Counted from the stretch's first letter, positions 46,591 to 57,114 are shown. The stretch: DNA of 64,000 nucleotides from Prorocentrum cordatum (GCA_963575745.1 CAUYUJ010016149.1:525924-589923), one strand, 5' to 3'. Numbers and translations are program-made. The notes: generated from the sequence alone by a model not told the origin.

Positions 46591-46892
46591 CATGCAATAC
46601 GGTACATCGACAAAATGTTGCACCACCTGGTGATGTCAAGAAAGCAAGCCGATTTTGCAATGGATGTTCGCTTCCACCCCCCCCTCCCCCCAATCTTAAC
46701 ATTGGCTGCGGTCCCGGGTTCATCGAAACGGCTCGGTGGTGCAACATGATGTCGCGAGCCCTGGGGGGGTTCCGAGGGACCTTTGCCATGTGCCCAATAT
46801 TAAGATCAGGGGGAGGGGGGGAGGAGCAATCCGATACAACTGACAATGCGCGGCAAAAGTGGTGCAACATTTCGTCGACGTACGGTATGTGG
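46591..46892. mobile_element. ~300-bp foldback element with terminal inverted repeats
   Basis: The left end 46592-46627 (CAATACGGTACATCGACAAA, ATGTTGCACCAC) is mirrored at 46859-46890. A second inverted pair lies inside (CCCCTCCCCCCAATCTTAAC at about 46680-46705, against 46793-46823). Two paralogous loci in this window (57315-57360 and 58376-58425) carry the flanking sequence without the insert. Confidence 0.7.
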
Positions 46893-47744
46893 CAATTATG
46901 CAATCATTGGACACATTGGACCCACTGCATTACAGCATCCGCGGAAAACGCTGCCGCTCAGCACGTCACTTCCGGGCGTGGATTCCTTTCGCTTCGCGGG
47001 GTGCACGTCTGGAGCACGTACAGTCACGTCGTCGCGGAGCCTCTTGGGGACTTCCAGGAGGCCTCCTGGGAGCTTCCTTGGGCCTCTTGGGGATTGTTTG
47101 GGGGCCTCTACCCCCTCCCTCCTTTTCAGATTCCCTTCCCAAATTTCCTTCCAGCGCCGGCTCTAATCATGGGCGCCGCTGCGACCAACTTCCACCTGGC
47201 TGGCGCTGCGCCGCAGTTCGCCCAGGTTGGAAAAATGGCATTACACTCCAGTCGCTGTGTGGCCTTTGGGGGGCTTCTTTGGAGCCTGTGGGGAGCTTCT
47301 TGAAGACATCTTGGAGGCGTTTGGGTTTTTTTGGGGGCCCCTTGGGGGCCTCTTGAGGCCTGTTGGGGGCGTCTTTGGCTGTATCGGAGCGCTTTTGCGC
47401 CGTTTCGCCCCTTCGGAGGCCGTCTTGGGAGCCTCTCGCAGCCGCTTTGGGGCCGTTTTGGGGTCCTCTTGGGCCGTCAGAGGGGCCTCTTGGACCGTTT
47501 TGGGGGCCTCTTTGGGCCGTCTTGGGGTTCTGTTGGGCTGTGTTGGGGCCCTCTTGGGAGCTTTTTGGGTTGTTTTGGAGCGGTTTAGGAAGCTGCTTGG
47601 GCCGCCAGGGCGAGAACGCTAAAAGATTACCAAACCATAGGGGAAATCAATGATTTTGGTCTCTGGAGGCGTAGTTGTGGGCGCTCTTGGGGCCCTCTTG
47701 GGCTGTCATTGGGGTTTTTTGGGGCCCTCTTGCGGCCGTCCTGG
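46893..47744 (+). repeat. Duplicated locus unit 2, left flank of the retrotransposon
   Basis: Same order as unit 1: CATTGGACACATTGGA, CAGCATCCGCGGAAAACGCT, CTTCGCGGGGTGCACGTC, periodic CTTGGGG sequence, the exon-like core MGAAATNFHLAGAAPQFAQ (47168-47224), and more periodic sequence up to the element end. Confidence 0.65.
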
Positions 47745-48176
47745 GCAGTAATAACTTATAATTGCAAGTCATAAGTCGACGCCCCCAGGCGGGGGTGTCC
47801 CGCCGTCGGCGCACCGCGCGATGGCGGGCGCCCGCATGTCCACCCGCCACGCGCCGCCGCTACGTCGGGCGGGCCAGGCCCCGCGCAGGCATGCTGGCGT
47901 GCCGCGCGGCCGTGCGTCGGGGTCCTTCCTCCCTCCGCTCCTCCGCGCACGGTCGTGATGTCTCTTTGCCGCCTGGCCGCGGGGCGGGATATCAAGCACC
48001 CGGTCATGTCTGCAGCGCCCCTCCTGCCTAGTGTGCGCTCTTAAGGTGGGGCGGCTGGCCGGGGCGTGGTCCACTGTCTGCCAGTGTGCGGCTCTGGACC
48101 AACCCTGGGGGCGACGCGCGGGGCGTCCGTTCGCCAGAGAGCGCGTCGGACGCGACCGCGGTCGCGCTTCTTTTCT
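47745..48176 (+). repeat. Split direct repeat A1
   Basis: 432 bp, repeated as A2 at 56476-56907 with a modest number of substitutions. It begins GCAGTAATAACTTATAATTG; an interrupted palindrome ACTTATAATTGCAAGT lies at its outer edge. Confidence 0.85.
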
Positions 48177-48766
48177 GGCCCAGCGTGGCCCCTCGTGGGT
48201 GTCGTTGTCTAGGGCTTTTCCCTGCGGGTCCCGTGTCCCTTGGTTCACCTCGGGCCAACGCCGCTGGTCCTCGGTGACCTACGCGTTGTTTCTCCACCCT
48301 GGCGGAGTCTGTCTCACGGCCCTGAGGGGTCACGGCATTGCAATCAAGCCCAGAGCGGCCTCTTACGTCGGCCCAGTGTGACCAACGTACCCGTAGGGTT
48401 CCCCCTCGCGGGTCCAGAGCGACCCTCACCTGGCGGCCCAGAGTGGCCATTCAGTAGCAGGGCAGCCGATGCCAGCCCGCATGTTTGGCGGCCCTAAAGC
48501 GGCCAATCTTCGATAGGGCGGCCGTTGCGGCTTGCCTGACTGCCAGCGGACCCGCGCGTCTCGCTTGGGGGCCCATAGTGGCCGATCGTTGCAAATGTTT
48601 CTTTCGCGTTCCCAGTGAACAGTCGAGCGCGAGACTCGCAGCGCGCCAGACTCGCAGCGCAAAGGCAGCGAACTCCCGCCGTCGGTCGACGGTTTTTGCT
48701 CTGGCTGCCGCAGGTTCGCAGCGGCTCCGGACGTCGGGTGAAGTCAGCGGCTTCTGCTTGCCTGCG
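48177..48766 (+). other. Element leader region without clear ORF
   Basis: Non-coding or eroded sequence between A1 and the first ORF. It includes a 50-bp segment (48651-48703) also found at 55213-55264 at the start of the recombinase domain. Confidence 0.5.
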
Positions 48767-49267
48767 ATGGCGGAGCAGGCTGCGCAGGCGGCGCTCGTGC
48801 CGTTCGAGGCGAAAGCAGAAAGGGGCTCCTTGGCGCGCGCCGCATCCCGCGCGCGGGTCGCGTACGCAGACACAGCGTTGTCGCAGGCGCGCGAGCGGCT
48901 TCGCTACCTGCTGGTTAAGGGGGCGGGCCCCAGGCTGCAGGGGCGAGCGCCAAGGGGCCCGCCCCTAGCAATGCCAGCACCACCTGCCAACGTGAGCTGC
49001 TGGTCGCCAGTCCGACTCGGAGCAGTCGGCCCTCGGTTAGTAAGGCTGGAGCAGGTGCGGGCTGAACTGCGCTTCGCCCTGGCCCAATGCGCGCCGCGTT
49101 TGCCGCGCGACGTCTGCCATATCATAATGGGCTGCGCTGAGCCCCAGATCGTCTATGCGCCCGTGATACGCTGCCGCCTAATGGACAATCCAGACAGCGG
49201 CGATGAATCCGACTTCCGCCGGGTAAAGCTGCGAGCGCGCCCGCCAGCGCGGGCCGCGGGCGCCTAG
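48767..49267 (+). CDS. Small element ORF, unknown (possible gag N-terminal part)
   Basis: 166 codons from ATG 48767: MAEQAAQAALVPFEAKAERG, then RARVAYADTALSQARERLRY, with an acidic/basic end MDNPDSGDESDFRRVKLRAR. It is Ala/Arg-rich with predicted helices and no recognised domain. Its position first in the element suggests a structural (gag-like) role, but this is inference. The frame is open further upstream without clear coding character, so I chose the first ATG of natural-looking sequence. Confidence 0.4.
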   Translation: MAEQAAQAALVPFEAKAERGSLARAASRARVAYADTALSQARERLRYLLVKGAGPRLQGRAPRGPPLAMPAPPANVSCWSPVRLGAVGPRLVRLEQVRAELRFALAQCAPRLPRDVCHIIMGCAEPQIVYAPVIRCRLMDNPDSGDESDFRRVKLRARPPARAAGA

Positions 49268-49966
49268 GGCGGCGCGCGCGACCGCGACGCTTTTAACAAA
49301 CGCGCGCGCTCGTGCCGCGCGTGTCGTCCCAGTGTGGATTTGCGCGGCCCCTCCCGCAACTGGAGACCGCATAAGGGTCGCTGCGCGGGCTACTAAGTTC
49401 GCCGTGCAGCGACGTCGTCTGACGACGAGGTGCCGTCAACGCAGCCCGCCTCATGTCGCGAGACGTGTCGCGTTGGCCCTTTTGTGTGTTCTTACTGTCG
49501 CGTGCGCGGGCGGCGGGGGCATCCAGCCCCCCGGCGCGACCGCAGCAGATCGTCGCCACGGAGGCGCGCGTCTGCCGCAGGGCCCTCAGGCAGCCCCTCG
49601 ATGGAGCTGACGGCCACGGTGCCGCTTGGGCCGCGCGCGCGAAGCGCGAGGATTGACCAGCTGGCCAGCGCCTGCCCGCTCGGTAAGACGCGTGACCCGC
49701 GCTCGCGGCCATAGTCGGACCAGGTTTCCGCAGGCATCTCGCGTTGCGTTCCCGGCGCCGCCGTTCCTCCCCCGCGTTCTGGGTGCGCGCGTTCGTTTTG
49801 CGTCTGCGAAGCGGCGGGCCAGGTATCTGCAGGCACCTCGTGCTGCTACCGGCGTCGCCGTGTTTCTGTGCGCGTGTTGAGTGCGCTGCGTTGCAGTCGG
49901 CCCGCCGCGTGATCCCCGCGTGCGCGAGCAGTGCGACGCTGGTGTTTTCTGGCGTCTTTGTTCGTG

Positions 49967-51247
49967 ATGGCGGACAGACCGCTGCTCAGCTTTCTGCGCC
50001 GAGACCCCGTGTTCGGGGCAGAATGGTCGGACATCGAATACAAGGCTGCGATTGACTGCCAAGCCGCTAATAAGCTGTGACGTCGGCACAGCTGGCGAAC
50101 ATTCGGCTAGAAGAGCTGCCCGGCTCGGGGGGCCTGCCAGCGGGCGTGAATGGCGTGCCCCGCCGCGCGCTGGAGCGCGCCACAACTGCGGGTAAGCAGG
50201 TAGCGTGCGCGAGCGCGCCCGGCGAGCCCCCCTGGTCTGCGCGCTCGCATCGGGGCGGAGGCCAATGTGGAAATGGCCGCCCCCGTGCACCACGTAGACG
50301 TGGGCGCTGAGTTGGCGACGATTACGTTGAACGGCCTCAGCCAGACGATCTGGCCGTGGCGCGCCCTCATGTGAGCGCGCCAGCGGCGGTGACAGCGGTC
50401 GCTGCCTTGCACAGGAGCGAGACATGTGATTGGATGGCTGCCGAGGTCGTACGCGCGAGAAAGAGGGGCTGCTCGAATCCTTTCGTTTACTTTGATTTGC
50501 GCGGCTTTCTCCCGACCTGGGCCGCGAGCGCCCGCGGGGTCGACGACGCAGACGCCAACGGAGTGGCGGCTGAGTGCGACAGTAAAGGTCATCGCGCGTT
50601 GTCGTGGGCCGAGCTTCACCTCTCCTACGACGCATGGGCGATTGCGGCTGCTGCCACTAAGCAGCTATCTTACGCACGCTGCTTGGAGCATAAGCGATTC
50701 GTGCTCCAGGTCCGCGTCGTGCCAGCGCGCACGCGTAGCGGCGCGCGCGCCCGTTGCCTTTCGCGAGGTGGCCTTGGAAGCTCCGCTCGCGGGCCGCAAG
50801 GCGGGGCTTGGGCTCCTGCGCGACACAATCGTCCGCAAGAGCTGGGCCGAGCGCTCGCGACAGAGCGGCGTCGAGAAGTTCAATATTGAGGAGGCCTCGA
50901 AAGGGCTCGACGCGTTGTCCCCGCGGTCTGCCGAGAACGAGTTCGACCGCGCAGCCAAGGTCGCCCGCGCGCGCCGGGGGCGTCGCGCGTCGCGCGTGAC
51001 AGTTGCGTTTGCAGGCGCAGGGGCAGGCCGCCCAGGCCACGCCCGCGGGCAACGGCCGCGGCAGTGGCCGCGCCGCGCCGAACAAGGGCGCGGCGGAGAC
51101 GCGCTCTTTGCGTCCTGGCACAGCGGCGGCTGGGGCCGATCTACGTGGAAGACGGGCGCGTGGGGCAGCTCGAAGAGGCCGGCGCCGGACGCGCCGCGCA
51201 CGCCGCCCCGGCCCGCGAAATGGGCCAAGAAGTATGGGAGCGCTTGA
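49967..51247 (+). pseudogene. Gag-like ORF, frame-broken
   Basis: Protein-like segments occur in succession but in different frames: MADRPLLSFLRRDPVFGAEW (49967), VDVGAELATITLNGLSQTIW (about 50297), then LSWAELHLSYDAWAIAAAAT (about 50600), then VRKSWAERSRQSGVEKFN to the Gly/Arg/Trp-rich tail ending in KWAKKYGSA and a stop at 51247. The order before RT and the basic Gly/Arg-rich tail fit a nucleic-acid-binding gag protein. At least three frame changes are needed, so it cannot be translated as one chain. No zinc knuckle is seen. Confidence 0.45.
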
Positions 51248-51497
51248 CGTCCCCGATTCGCGGCGCCTTCGCAATGTTTGCGCGGTCGCGCCGTTCGCTC
51301 CGCGGCCGCGCGCGCGGCAGGCGCTGCTGCAGATAACGCAGGCGGTGCCCGTGACCTGCGCGGCTTTCCTGCCTGGCGCAGCGCGCCGGCCTCGCGCTGA
51401 GGCGTTTTGACGCATTCGCCTGCGGTTACATTTCTATGAAGAGAGGGCCATTCGCGCGCGGCCCGTCCCAAGGCGCGCAGCGTTCCTGCTCGCGCGC

Positions 51498-53502
51498 ATG
51501 GCGCGGCGCGCGGCGTTGCACGCAGGTCTGGTCTCGCCTTATCCGCGGTGGGTGCACCCGTGGAAGGCGCGCAAGCATCCCGCAGAGGCCAGGGCTTCTC
51601 GTGCGAGGCCCTGCTCGGCTTGGGGGTGCGCTACCAATGCTCTCGCGCCCTCGTCCTGCCCGCGCGCATTGGTGGAGCGTGGCGGGCGGCATCGGTGTCG
51701 CGCCTCTCGTGGAGTCAGCGGCGGCAGAGTTCTGTTGCAAGAGAGGGCGCGCAGGGGCTCACGGTTGCGCAGTCCTATGGTGGTGCGGCCACAACGGTCA
51801 AGCATCATATCGGCGCCGCCGCCGCCGCCGAAACGACGTTGCACGGCGAAGGGCGCGCCGCCCGCGCCGGCGCCGCCGGCGCGGGGCGGCGCAAAGTGCG
51901 CCCTCCAGCGCGACTTCATACGTCAGGCCCAAGGCAGGACATACGAATTTGAAAAGAAGATCACGTTGGCGACAGACGTCTCAGACGCGGCGCGCTGGGT
52001 CAGTGAGCGCACGCCTGGCGCGGTCCGGCGAGCGCGCGAAGAAGCCGTTTGGCGCGTTGAAACTCGGGCCCGCCAGCTCGAGCAGAGTGGCGCCATCGAG
52101 GCGTGGCGCCGCGGCGCAGACGAAGGCGTTCGCGGGGTCGCCTGGCACGTCAACGGGCCGCTGCTTGCAGAGCTGGCGGCCAGCATTGGACACATTGATC
52201 GCGAATGCGGGGAGTTCTTTCGCCAGGCGTGCCCACGTGCCGCCGTCGTTTGCCATCGCGCGCCCGTCGCGCGCGAGGGGGCGCCCCTGCTGGGTGAATT
52301 ACCAGTGTCGGGCATTGGCGCGCCTGCTACATTTCCGTAAGAGAAGTCCACCGAGGCTCTTTCAAAGGGCGCCCGGGCGGCAAACAAGCGTCTGCTCGCG
52401 CGTTTACCTTCCGACCCCGACGCGCAAGAGTTGTGGGACCTCGCGGATAGAGATTTCCGACTATGGAGGATGCGAGCGCCCGAGGGTCTGTCAGACCTCG
52501 ACTTGGGCAGTATCATTCTGGTGCCCCGGGTCGGGGTAGTACAGGGTGCCAGGAGCGACGGCGCCCGCAAGGCGCGCGCGTGCCCGCGCGAAGCGTTGTT
52601 TAAAGTTTGTCGTGCGCGCGCACTTCGCGGCAGGTTCGCGCGGTGGGCGATTGCTCCGTTGCCGGCATCAACACCGCAACGCGTCCGCGTGAGCGCATGC
52701 GGCACGAGACAATTGATCACCTATACCTGCTTTGCCGACTATTTACTGGAACGGTGGCCGCTGCGTCGCGAGGGCGCAAGGGCCACGCGCGCCCAGGTTG
52801 CAGGCATCCGCTGTGCCGCGCTTGTTTAAGCTCGACATCGACGCCGCCTTCCGGAGGCTTCCGCTGCGACCTCAGCATCGGGCTTCGATTAGGGTCATAT
52901 TCCGTTACAAGGATGAGGCCACGGCGCATGCTCACTGCGCGTGCCCATGCGGGGCAGGCGCGTCGTCCGCTCTCGGCACGCACCGCGTCGCACTTGTCCC
53001 CCGCGCAGTTGCAAGCGTTCATAACTGGGAACGCCTTGGCGCCCTCATATGCGCGATTCTACGCCGTGTACTCCACGCGGCGATCCTTCGTTACCTGGAC
53101 GATATGTTCGGCGCCGAAAGGTGGGCCGAGGCGCGGGGTGTCACGCGAGCCGGCCGATCGGTCGCCGTCGCGCGCCGCGCGGCAGGTCGAACACCTGCTG
53201 GCTTGCATCGCGCGCGTCGTAAGATGCTTATTGGGCCGGTCCGCGCTGGCAGACGAGAAGATTCCTGTGCTGTCCCGCGCGGTATCCTGGGACTTCGCGT
53301 CGACCTCTCATCGGAGGGGATGTCGTGCGTTCCGCTGCCCGACAAGATCGCTAAGTGGACAGCGCGTATCACGTTGGCACTCGATTCGGGCATCTTACGC
53401 GCAGGCGTGGACCCAGTTTGCGGCCCGCCACGCAGCGTCGCGGCGCGCGCGGCCAGGTGGCGCGAGCAAACTCGCGGGCGCGCTAGCCTGGACATCCGGT
53501 AA
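51498..53502 (+). pseudogene. DIRS-type reverse transcriptase, frame-broken
   Basis: The leading part (51900-52340) contains WHVNGPLLAELAASIGHIDR and GAPLLGELPVSGIG, which also mark the fossil RT at 0.4-1.6 kb. The RT domain starts with LGSIILVPRVGVVQG (about 52500), loses frame near 52570, and resumes as FKLDIDAAFRRLPLRPQHRA (about 52825). The catalytic box is YLDD (53092-53103), followed by GILGLRVDLSSEGM and KIAKWTARI as in RT thumb regions. The YLDD acidic pair is intact, so the lesion is in the reading frame, not in the active site. The enzyme would copy element RNA into DNA. Confidence 0.7.
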
Positions 53503-53537
53503 CATGTTCAACCGCGCGGGGCGCGCCATGCTCAGGT

Positions 53538-54292
53538 GTGTTTTTCTGCACCGTGCGCCGGCAGCGCACCCATTTGCCACGCCCACGTTGCGGCAGGCCG
53601 ATCTACGCCCAGGCACATCGCGGCTCTCCCGACATGCCGCAAGCGCTACGGCTAGTGCTGCGGTGGTGGTTGATCGCGTTGGGCGGCGAGCTGGCACAGT
53701 CACGAAGGTGGTGCGACGAAGCGGCGGGCCCCGTGGCCCATCTGTTCTGCGACGCAGCCAGCCGCCCGCCCACGGCGGCCGCCGTGCTATTCGTTGACAA
53801 CAAATGCTACTGGACGTGCATGCCACCTGCCGACCGGCACGGCTGCGCAGGTCAGCGTCAGTTTTGGTCGCGACGCGCGCGCACGCGTGCGCCAGGATCT
53901 TGAAGGCGTTCCAGCCCAGGGAAGATAATCAAATCATGGGCTTGGAAATGCTGAGCATTGCCCTGGGCTTGTGCTCGTTTGAACACCTGCTCCGCCGTCG
54001 GCGCGTCGCAATCTGGTCTGACAACACAGGCTCGCAGGCCGCCGCCGGCAGCGGCACCGCGCGCGCATTCGATCACGCTTGTCTCGCACACGGCCTCTGG
54101 GTCAAGATTGCGCAATTGCGGTGTCTAGCACGTGTGGAGCGGGTGCCGACAGACGAAAATATCGCAGATGATCCGTCCAGGGGTGAGTTCGGGCTGCTGC
54201 GGCAGCTCGGTGCAGTGCGAATTGATCCGCACCTGGACGAGGCGTTCTGCACGCCAGCGTCATGGACGTCGATGCTCATCCCGACAAGGTGA
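53538..54292 (+). pseudogene. RNase H domain of the element, one frame break
   Basis: A DIRS-type RNase H directly after RT. All four acidic positions can be placed: Asp in HLFCDAAS (codon 53751-53753), Glu in GLEMLSIALGL (53944-53946), Asp in IWSDNTGSQ (54020-54022) and Asp in NIADDPSRG (54167-54172). The first lies in a different frame from the other three, with the break between about 53835 and 53900. The role is removal of the RNA strand during reverse transcription. Confidence 0.7.
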
Positions 54293-54437
54293 GCCAGCGC
54301 TCGCAGCACGGCTACGCTGCGAGGCAGCCGAAACTCGGCGCCAGCTATCGGGCATCTCGCGGCGCGCGCCACGGTTGACGCGCGCCACTCAGCAGGGGCT
54401 CGCACCGCAAGGTCCACGCGACCTAGCCTGTATCATT

Positions 54438-56110
54438 ATGTCTCACGACGATTTCGCCGCTCAGCTGAGCAATGTTCTGCCCAGAGCGCCACGTGCTGAT
54501 ATCGACGCGGTTTGCTCTTGCCTGCGGTTTAACGGGATGACGCGCTGGCAGCACCTCGAGGGCGCGCTGTTCGATGACTTTCTGGGTCGTGAACGCCTTT
54601 CTGTCACCGCAGCGACAGCAGTGCGAGAGCTGCTGGCGCGCCCGCAAGGTGGCGCGCATCGCGGGCGCGCGGGTCGTGCGCGCGCGCCGCGCGTATCCTT
54701 AAGGACGACGGGCGAACGCCAGGCCCAACGGTGGCGAGGCGGCGCGGGCACGCCCGTCGAGTCAAGGCTCTGCGAGCTCGGCTTCTTCATCGTCCTCTTC
54801 CTCGAGTGTGCGGTTATGGGCACCCCGCGTGGTCCGTCGCAGACCGCTTTTCTCCGCACGTTGCACGCGCGCGACGTCTTCGCGCGCGGCCGCGCGCGCA
54901 GGGCATCCCAGGGCCGGCGCCGCCGCCGGGGCCTCCACCCGCGATGCTTACGGCCCGTCGGCGGCGCAGCCGCAGCTCGGCAGCGGACCCGGTGGCCGCG
55001 GCGCGCCGTGCGCTACGTGCGGCAACGGGAGGTTTCGAGCGTCAGATGGGCGATCCGCGTTGCGAGATCGCGAAGGCTGCCGCAGCCGTCGCGTCGCCCG
55101 AGGCGGGGCGGGCGTGGGCCCAGGTTGCCCGCAACAGCGCCCTGCTCGGATCGTGCCCACGGTCACTACCGCAGGTTGCAGCGGCTTCGAATGTTGGGTG
55201 AAAATTCGCGCGCGACGTTTTGCAGCGCAAAGGCAGCGAACTCCCGCCGTCGGTCGACGGTCTTTTGCTCTGGTCTACGACGTTCAGGTGTCGCGCGACG
55301 TTCTGCAATTACCTTTCGCATTTGAAGAAGGCATGCCACGTCGCGCGCGCGGCAGACGCAGCGTTCACGCACGCGTCGCTGGCCGGCGCCAAGCTGGCTA
55401 TCGAGAAGCGTTCGTGTTGGTCGGCACGACCCCGCATGGCGGCCCGGATGCGCGTGCTGGAACAGCTACTGGAACGCCCAGGCGCGTTGCCAGAGGGATC
55501 CGGGCTGGGTCTCCTCTGCGTGACCGCGCGCGCGTTTCTACTTCGCCCCCCGTCGGAAGCGCCGGTCATCCCACGGGCCGCCTCGCTCGACGACGCGTCG
55601 CATTTACGCGCGGGCCTTTTCATCGGCGAAGAGGCGGCCGTCCTATCGCTCGCCAGACGGAAGAAACGGGAAAGACGGACAACTATTGTGCGCAATTGCT
55701 GGTGTCAGCGCTCGCGCGCCACGTGCCCCGCACACGCTCTCGGCGCGCGGTTCAACTCGCAGTCCGTTGGAGAGGCCCCGTGGGCGGGCTGGCGCGCCAC
55801 GGGTGTACGTAACGCGCTGCGGTCGGCGCTGCGTCACACGGGGGTAGTTAACGCCGACGCCTACGGCGCCCACTCGTTCCGTCGGGGCCACGCCCAAGAC
55901 ACTGCGGAGTTCGGCGGCCGAGTCACCGACATCCTGAAGGCAGGTGACTGGCAGATGCCAGCTTGGATGCGCCATCTTGACGTTGTGAAGATGGAGCGCC
56001 AGGCCGTCGCCGAGGCGCATTTCGGCGCGTCATCCAGTGACGACGAGGGTGGGGATTCGGAAGCCCCCGGCGTCCAGCGACGTCATTCCACGCTTGGTCG
56101 GCGCAAGTAA
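54438..56110 (+). pseudogene. Tyrosine recombinase ORF, catalytic Tyr replaced by His
   Basis: Probably starts at ATG 54438 (MSHDDFAAQLSNVL, with TRWQHLEG soon after). Frame changes occur between about 54700 and 55220; then one clean frame runs to a stop at 56110. Recombinase landmarks: WSTTFRCRATFCNYLSHLK, FLLRPPSEAP with the likely first catalytic Arg (55544-55546), and AHSFRRGHAQD, the HxxR box (His 55871-55873, Arg 55880-55882). GDWQMPAWMRHLD follows, where related recombinases have the nucleophile Tyr; here codon 55973-55975 is CAT (His). A single T-to-C change from TAT would explain it. A Ser/Asp/Glu-rich tail follows. Without Tyr the enzyme should not cleave DNA. Confidence 0.7.
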
Positions 56111-56294
56111 CGTCACGCCAGGCCCCTTCGCACGCTCGTTCGCCCTCGTTCGGTCCATCGGTCGCTCTCTCGCGGGCCACGCGTCTGCGGCCGTCTCTCT
56201 GCCTGGCATTGGGTGGCAGCGTGCCTGCGGGTGCCGCAGGCCCGCTGTGTGGGGCAGCGCTCGGCCTCAGCCCCTGGGTCCGTGGCAGCGGGTA

Positions 56295-56474
56295 TGGTGC
56301 CCGTGTGCTTCGGCCTGTGCCCTGGCGCGCCAGCCGCCTGTGTCGTTTGAGGCGGTGGGCTGGCGCGTCGGCTGTTGGCGCGCGGCCGCGGCCTCACCCA
56401 ACGTTGTTTGGGTGCCGTATTCCCCCCTCTGGGTGGCATCGCGGTCGAACGTCGCCGCGAAGGAGACTTACGGG
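56295..56474 (+). repeat. Split direct repeat B1
   Basis: 180 bp from TGGTGCCCGTGTGCTTCGG to GAAGGAGACTTACGGG, repeated as B2. It directly abuts A2. Confidence 0.85.
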
Positions 56475-56475
56475 G

Positions 56476-56907
56476 CAGTGATAACTTGTTATTGCAAGTC
56501 ATAAGTCGACGCCCCCAGGCGGGAGTGTCCCGCCGTCGGCGCACCGCGCGATGGCGGGCGCCCGCATGTCCACCCGCCACGCGCCGCCGCTACGTCGGGC
56601 GGGCCAGGCCCCGCGCGGGCATGCTGGCGTGCCGCGCGGCCGTGCGTCGGGGTCCTTCCTCCTTCCGCTCCTCCGCGCACGGTCGCGATGTCTCCTCTTT
56701 GCCGCCTGGCCGCGGGGCGGGATATCGAGCGCCCGGTCATGTCTGCAGCGCCCCACCTGCCTAGTGTGCACTCTTAAGGTGGGGCGGCTGGCCGGGGCGT
56801 GGTCCTCTATCTGCCAGCGCGCGGCTCTGGGCCAACCCTGGGGGCGACGCGCGGGGCGCCCGTTCGCCAGAGCGCGTCGGGCGCGACCGCGGTCGCGCGA
56901 CTTTTCT
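56476..56907 (+). repeat. Split direct repeat A2
   Basis: 432-bp partner of A1. Its start carries a cleaner inverted core than A1: ACTTGTTATTGCAAGT (5-bp arms ACTTG/CAAGT around six bases), a plausible recombinase core site at the B1/A2 junction. Confidence 0.85.
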
Positions 56908-56934
56908 CCCACCCACCGCCCTCGAGGGGGGGCG

Positions 56935-57114
56935 TGGTGCCCATGTGCTTCGGCCTGCGCCCTGGCGCGCCAGCCGCCTGCGTCGTTTGACGCGGCGGGC
57001 TGGCGCGTCGGCTGTTGGCGCACGGCCGCGGCCTCACCCAACGTTGTTTGGGTGCCGTATTCCCCCCTCTGGGTGGCATCGCGGTCGAACGTCGCCGCGA
57101 AGGAGACTTATGGG
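56935..57114 (+). repeat. Split direct repeat B2, right end of the element
   Basis: 180-bp partner of B1 ending GAAGGAGACTTATGGG, followed by host CTTGGGG-type sequence. Separated from A2 by 27 bp. Confidence 0.85.

Larger units (their letters stand above)
47745..57114 (+). mobile_element. Tyrosine-recombinase retrotransposon with split direct repeats
   Basis: A ~9.4-kb element with repeats ordered A1 (47745-48176), coding interior, B1 (56295-56474) abutting A2 (56476-56907), then B2 (56935-57114). This split-direct-repeat layout is known from Ngaro/PAT/VIPER-type members of the DIRS order, whose tyrosine recombinase integrates a circular DNA intermediate. The interior carries, in order, gag-like sequence, RT, RNase H and a tyrosine recombinase, all on the plus strand. 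There is no aspartic protease or DDE integrase motif. Many frame breaks make this copy inactive. It interrupts a tandemly duplicated CTTGGGG-rich locus. Confidence 0.8.
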
